This document shows, one piece after another, positions 7,801 to 9,968 of a DNA stretch of 9,968 bases. Under the pieces are notes generated by a model that was given only the letters and a program-made list of their open reading frames with translations, did no database searches and was not told the DNA's origin. Positions within the stretch are counted from its first letter, which is position 1. Every line of letters begins with the position of its first letter. This stretch comes from Acetofilamentum sp. (GTDB lineage: Bacteria; Bacteroidota; Bacteroidia; Bacteroidales; JAFGUD01), in NCBI GenBank assembly GCA_020722645.1, contig DYKL01000111.1, forward strand, positions 1-9,968, written 5' to 3'. The position numbers and the translations under genes were made by a program.

Positions 7801-8035
7801 TTATTCTTCAATTTTTGTTGCATCTAATTTAACTTATGATACTATAAGAAAAAATTTGACAAAAGAAGAAAAAGAAATTAAAGTCGTTGAACAAAAACAA
7901 AAAGAAGTTCAGGAGCAAAATATTCAATCTTTAAAAGAAGAAACAGAAGAAGAAAGAATTAAACGTTTGGAAGAAAAAAGAAGAAGAGATGAAAGACGTA
8001 AAGCTCAAAAACGCAAAAAAAATAAAAATAAGTAA
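4874..8035 (+). CDS. secDF: Protein translocase subunit SecDF (fused SecD-SecF)
   Basis: A 1053-residue inner-membrane RND-family protein that pulls exported polypeptides through SecYEG using the proton gradient. TM1 is about residues 8-28. The periplasmic P1 region follows (about 29-505) with the SecD signature GLDLQGG (80-86) and TRIDRFGVTQP (191-201). TM2-6 (about 512-665) carry GMAVDANVIIYERIKEE, with Asp582 as the expected proton-relay acid. The SecF half begins near 695, with LGVDFVGG (721-728) in its periplasmic domain, then KVGPTIASDI and TM8-12 (about 828-985). These include ALTHDA (Asp865) and GYSVNDTVIVFDRIRE (Arg911), candidate partners in the proton path. Residues about 246-315 are a Ser/Thr/Asp-rich, probably disordered insert. 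Residues about 995-1053 are a charged, finally very basic tail. The fusion and length are normal for Bacteroidota. The gene stands alone between its own promoter and terminator. Confidence 0.98.
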   Translation: MQNKGAIRLLIIILLLVTLYQLSFTFFVLDAKNDAKEYAKGDFRKEAFYLDSMSNQVVYNFVWIKKYTLRECQERQINFGLDLQGGMNVVLQVSVPSLIKELSNNSEDPVFNKAFDLAKEESLTSSEDFITLFYEHYKKVAPKDYKLAAVFASAPQLRGQIELSFTDDQVIELLRNETTASIDNSFNILRTRIDRFGVTQPVIQQLEGQYGRILIELPGVKDEERVRKLLQQSASLDFYLTYEATEIWKVLEDIDDKLAKIEKSNKPQDTTSLLDLQDTISPQDTNSSLLTDLNSDTTKLQLDDSTELNLSKEEFLTEHPFLGRIYPAMDNNGQLFPGPVVGYVSSADTSAINKYLAMPEVLALMPRDLKLAWSVKPNEFITQGVYYNLIALKTTAEGTSQLGGNVIVNARHNLNPTRGGAEVTMVMNASAAKIWADLTGQNIGKSIAIVLDGQVYSYPTVNGEITGGVSQITGNFSIDEAQDLANVLKSGKLPVKINIAELNHVGPSLGKASINAGLLSFLIAFLVVLLYMIIFYNKGGLVANIALWGNVFFIIGVLASLGAVLTLPGIAGIVLTLGMAVDANVIIYERIKEELRAGKAVKKAIADGFSNSYSAIIDANVTTLLTGIVLYIFGHGPIQGFATTLIIGIFTSLFSAIFISRLVFEGFLKKDKPVKFGFKWSENLLANTKINFIAKRKTFYIISAAVIILSIGSLFVRGLDLGVDFVGGRTYIVKFENSVNSVEIATLLEKELGTLPEVKTYGSNNQVKITTKYEINSEDPDIDNIIMNKIYTGLKPIIGDNVTSENFKLNFVQSSQKVGPTIASDIKRAALYSIALALLFIFLYIFIRFKNWQYGLGATIALTHDAIIVLGVFSLFHKILPFSLEIDQAFIAAILTVIGYSVNDTVIVFDRIREYMNLHPKRDRGENINLAINSTLTRTLNTSLTTFFVIFVIFLFGGAVIKGFVFALLVGVVVGTYSSIFVASNLTYDTIRKNLTKEEKEIKVVEQKQKEVQEQNIQSLKEETEEERIKRLEEKRRRDERRKAQKRKKNKNK

Positions 8036-8044
8036 TTTATAATT

Positions 8045-8078
8045 AAAGCCCTATCTTTCAGGGCTTTTTTGTTTTTTT
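8045..8078 (+). terminator. Intrinsic terminator of secDF
   Basis: AAAGCCCT (8045-8052) pairs perfectly with AGGGCTTT (8060-8067) around a 7-nt loop (ATCTTTC). The stem is followed by TTT, G and seven T residues to 8078. It begins 9 nt after the secDF stop codon and its T-tract ends at the base before the mtaB ATG. The 8-bp stem and long T-tract make it the clearest terminator in the window. Confidence 0.9.
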
Positions 8079-9359
8079 ATGAAAACTATATCTGTTACAA
8101 CATTAGGATGTAAACTAAATTTTTCGGAATCAAGTTCAATTGTCAGAGAATTTGTACAAAACGGTTTTAAAAAGGTTGCTTTTGGTAAGCAATCTGATGT
8201 AACGATAATAAATACTTGTTATGTTACTGCACAAGCTGAAAAAAAATCAAAATTTGCAGTAAAAAAGGCGAAAAAGGTTTCTCCAAACGGTAAAATTATT
8301 GTCATCGGTTGTGCCGCCCAGTTAAACCCCGAAAAATTTGTTAAATATGACGGTGTTGATTTTGTTGCCGGCACAAATTTTAAATTCGATATTTTTAATA
8401 TTCTTCAATGTAACAACGAACAAAAAATCTTTCATTCTGATGTAAATGAAATTGAAAATTGCGATGAAGCATATTCAATAAGCGAAAGGACTCGCTCTTT
8501 TCTGAAAATCCAAGATGGTTGTGATTATCATTGCACTTACTGCGCTGTTCCCTTAGCTCGTGGGAAAAGCAGAAATATTTCAATTGAAGAGGCAGTAAAA
8601 AATGCAAATATTATCGCTCAAAAAGGTATCAAAGAAATTGTGCTTACAGGAGTAAATATTGGTGATTTCGGAAAAACAACCGGTGAAAATTTTTTTCAGC
8701 TAATTCAAGAGTTAGACAAAGTAGAAGGTATTGAAAGATATCGAATTTCATCAATAGAACCTAATTTATTGACAGATGAAATTATTGAATTTGTTGCTAA
8801 TTCCAAAAAATTTATGCCACATTTTCATATCCCGCTTCAAAGTGGTTCTGACGATGTACTCAAACAAATGCACAGAAGATACAATACCAATCTTTTTTGT
8901 CAGCGGATTTTTAAAATCAAAGAGTTAATACCCGATGCTTTTCTGGGTATTGATGTCATTGTTGGTTTTCCAACCGAAACTGAACAGAATTTTAATGAAA
9001 CATTTAATTTGTTGAACGATTTGCCTGTTTCATATTTACATATCTTTCCATATTCTGCAAGACCCGGAACTGCTGCATCTGCAATTAAAGAATCTGTTCC
9101 TTCTGAAATAATAAAAAATAGAGAAATCAAATTAAGCGAGTTGTCTGATTTAAAATCATATATTTTTCATAAACAATTTGTCGGAACAACTCAAAGTGTT
9201 TTGTTTGAAAAAATTGAAAGTGATAAAAAAATATTAGGTTACTCTTCTAATTATATTCGCGTTTCAGTAGAAAGTAACAATGACATTCGAAATAAAATTT
9301 GTAATGTCAAAATTTTGAATTTTGAAAATAATATTATGAATGGAATAGTGTTAATTTAA
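8079..9359 (+). CDS. mtaB: tRNA (t6A37) methylthiotransferase MtaB
   Basis: A 426-residue radical-SAM enzyme that adds a methylthio group to C2 of N6-threonylcarbamoyladenosine at tRNA position 37, giving ms2t6A and supporting decoding of ANN codons. The N-terminal UPF0004 domain supplies three cysteines for the auxiliary 4Fe-4S cluster: Cys11 (TLGCKLN), Cys47 (NTCYVT) and Cys78 (IGCAAQ). The radical-SAM cluster motif is Cys148-Cys152-Cys155 in CDYHCTYC. Further family blocks are TGVNIGDFG, SSIEPNLL, HIPLQSGSDDVLKQMHRRY, DVIVGFPTE and PYSARPGT. The last 60 or so residues correspond to a TRAM-like RNA-binding region. TLGCK rather than the MiaB N-terminal pattern favours MtaB over MiaB or RimO. 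The start at 8079 is fixed by the conserved N-terminus. It is oddly placed: the secDF terminator abuts the ATG, so there is no separate leader or ribosome-binding site. Confidence 0.95.
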   Translation: MKTISVTTLGCKLNFSESSSIVREFVQNGFKKVAFGKQSDVTIINTCYVTAQAEKKSKFAVKKAKKVSPNGKIIVIGCAAQLNPEKFVKYDGVDFVAGTNFKFDIFNILQCNNEQKIFHSDVNEIENCDEAYSISERTRSFLKIQDGCDYHCTYCAVPLARGKSRNISIEEAVKNANIIAQKGIKEIVLTGVNIGDFGKTTGENFFQLIQELDKVEGIERYRISSIEPNLLTDEIIEFVANSKKFMPHFHIPLQSGSDDVLKQMHRRYNTNLFCQRIFKIKELIPDAFLGIDVIVGFPTETEQNFNETFNLLNDLPVSYLHIFPYSARPGTAASAIKESVPSEIIKNREIKLSELSDLKSYIFHKQFVGTTQSVLFEKIESDKKILGYSSNYIRVSVESNNDIRNKICNVKILNFENNIMNGIVLI

Positions 9360-9370
9360 AAGCGTAAAAT

Positions 9371-9434
9371 AGGTCTTGGTTTAAAACCGTTGTCATTTCA
9401 GGTGTTTTCCACCATTGCCGTCAAGTTAAGGTCT
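9371..9434. repeat. Short segment bounded by AGGTCT direct repeats
   Basis: AGGTCT occurs at 9371-9376 and again at 9429-9434, enclosing 52 bp that are less AT-rich than the surroundings. Inside are two small hairpins: GGTTTAAAACC (9378-9388) and GGTG/CACC (9401-9404 with 9410-9413). The layout resembles a tiny inserted element with target duplication or a structured RNA remnant, but 6-bp direct repeats can arise by chance. Confidence 0.3.
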
Positions 9435-9463
9435 AATTAACTTATAATAAACATGTTACATAC

Positions 9464-9497
9464 ATACCACACCCTAATTAAGGGTGTATGGTATTTT
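9464..9497 (+). terminator. Hairpin downstream of mtaB, possible terminator
   Basis: ATACCACACCCT (9464-9475) pairs with AGGGTGT and GGTAT (9481-9487 and 9490-9494) across a 2-nt AT bulge, giving 12 base pairs around the loop AATTA. Only TTT follows on the + strand before GG, so the U-tract is weak. It lies about 105 nt after the mtaB stop and is the best candidate for ending the mtaB transcript. On the minus strand it has no T-tract either. Confidence 0.5.
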
Positions 9498-9591
9498 GGA
9501 AAGTTTAGTTTACATATCTGTAATTTAATGCTAACTATCTGTGTGATAATTAGCAAGTTAATAATTATTTGTTTATATCAAAGAACCATAA

Positions 9592-9622
9592 CAAAGATAA
9601 ATAAAACTGCAAAACAAACAAA
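9592..9622 (-). promoter_or_regulatory. Consensus-like promoter facing left, toward mtaB
   Basis: Read on the minus strand, TTTG (9622-9619), a 19-bp spacer and TATCTTTG (9599-9592) match the Bacteroidota promoter consensus. The -7 octamer is identical to that of secDF. Transcription would begin near 9585 and run left through the hairpin at 9494-9464 toward the 3' end of mtaB. No open reading frame with a credible start lies in that path, so the product, if any, would be noncoding or antisense. Confidence 0.4.
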
Positions 9623-9810
9623 GTATTTAACAAAATTTTATAATATTTTTTATTATCATATTTCTCTTTACAGATATATGATAACATTAAACAAAAAATT
9701 TGCCTCAATCATGTGTTTTTTCACCTGATATAAAATAACAATAGTTCGGCATATTTCATAGTAATTTGTTAATATTCAGCGAATTATGTTTATGCGAGTA
9801 ACAAATTGGT

Positions 9811-9833
9811 AAATAATTGAAAATCAATAATTT
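9811..9833. repeat. Short inverted repeat
   Basis: AAATAATTGA (9811-9820) and TCAATAATTT (9824-9833) are inverted copies with one mismatch around an AAA loop. The stem is almost all A-T. It could be a weak hairpin at the end of an unseen transcript or a chance AT palindrome. Confidence 0.35.
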
Positions 9834-9837
9834 GCTT

Positions 9838-9861
9838 CCTTCGTTATCACTCAGGATGACG
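9838..9861. repeat. Possible dispersed intergenic repeat fragment
   Basis: The core TTCGTTATCACTCAGGATGA resembles a family of short intergenic repeats, of the general form CATCCTGAGYGATARCGAAG on the other strand, that I recall from many bacterial genomes. The piece is richer in G and C than its surroundings. Only one copy is in the window, so the assignment rests on recollection rather than on copy number. Confidence 0.35.
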
Positions 9862-9865
9862 CTGA

Positions 9866-9915
9866 TTGAAAAATTAACGAATTATTGAAATAAAACATAA
9901 CAAGTTAATTTTCAA
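9866..9915. repeat. Imperfect inverted repeat, 12-bp arms
   Basis: TTGAAAAATTAAC (9866-9878) and GTTAATTTTCAA (9904-9915) are inverted copies with one bulged A, around 25 nt. The arms lie between the two dispersed-repeat-like pieces and could be the ends of a small element or a large-loop hairpin. Confidence 0.4.
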
Positions 9916-9968
9916 CACGGATTTTCACGGAAAAGAAACATACGTAAATTTAGGAATAAGTAGCCCCT

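Larger units (their letters stand above)
9360..9968. other. Intergenic region downstream of mtaB
   Basis: No convincing gene was found in these 609 bp. The stretch is AT-rich with frequent stops. It holds a short segment bounded by AGGTCT direct repeats (9371-9434), a hairpin (9464-9494), a leftward promoter match (9592-9622), two imperfect inverted repeats (9811-9833 and 9866-9915) and two short pieces resembling dispersed intergenic repeats (9838-9861 and 9916-9930). A run of 91 codons open on the + strand from 9453 has a composition expected of AT-rich noncoding DNA and no start context. Confidence 0.7.

Noticed and set aside
8052..8059. TATCTTTC in the terminator loop as the mtaB promoter.
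   Set aside because: It lacks the final G of TAnnTTTG and has no TTTG 19-21 bp upstream; it is retained only as a possibility within a finding.
8395..8607. 70-codon open frame on the minus strand.
   Set aside because: It is antisense to the radical-SAM cysteine motif region of mtaB and has no recognisable features.
8900..9130. 76-codon open frame on the minus strand.
   Set aside because: It is antisense to conserved mtaB blocks, including DVIVGFPTE and PYSARPGT.
9453..9728. 91-codon open frame on the + strand after mtaB.
   Set aside because: Its residue composition (Ile, Lys, Tyr, Thr) is that of random AT-rich DNA, its beginning is made of the hairpin at 9464-9494, and no domain or start context is visible.

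Overview
The window looks like chromosomal DNA of a Bacteroidota member, probably Bacteroidales-like or an uncultured relative. The reasons are strong AT richness, a single-chain SecD-SecF fusion with a Ser/Thr/Asp-rich insert, absence of Shine-Dalgarno sequences with A-rich leaders instead, a near-perfect Bacteroidota-type promoter (TTTG, spacer, TAnnTTTG) in front of secDF, and a typical exported TPR-CHAT protein. No phage, integrase, complete insertion sequence, CRISPR array, rRNA or tRNA was seen.

Layout, left to right. Positions 1-311 are a compound tandem repeat: sixteen 7-bp units followed by about two dozen 8-bp units. It runs up to the start codon of a zinc-dependent deacylase of the succinylglutamate desuccinylase/aspartoacylase family (313-1257, +). 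The stop codon of that gene directly abuts the stop codon of a long convergent gene (1258-4500, -). This encodes an exported protein with eight 42-residue TPR units in exact register plus a partial ninth, and a C-terminal CHAT (caspase-like) protease domain with its His/Cys pair intact. A 373-bp AT-rich divergent intergenic region (4501-4873) carries the secDF promoter. secDF (4874-8035, +) encodes the proton-driven accessory subunit of the Sec translocon and ends in a very basic cytoplasmic tail. A clear intrinsic terminator follows, and its T-tract touches the ATG of mtaB (8079-9359, +), the radical-SAM methylthiotransferase that makes ms2t6A37 in tRNA. The last 609 bp (9360-9968) hold no convincing gene. 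They do hold a hairpin, a consensus-like promoter facing left, a short segment bounded by direct repeats, two inverted repeats and two short pieces that resemble dispersed repeats.

The four genes do not form an obvious pathway. secDF and mtaB are housekeeping genes that happen to be adjacent. The deacylase and the CHAT protein are convergent and need not be related in function; the only physiological link visible is that the CHAT protein has a Sec signal peptide and would therefore use the Sec/SecDF route. The items most worth a second look are the repeat in front of the deacylase, which doubles as an array of upstream ATGs with very short reading frames; the cysteine ladder in the exported TPR solenoid; the terminator fused to the mtaB start; the A11 tract in the secDF promoter spacer; and the orphan leftward promoter downstream of mtaB. 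No defence system or other clearly new multi-gene system could be supported.
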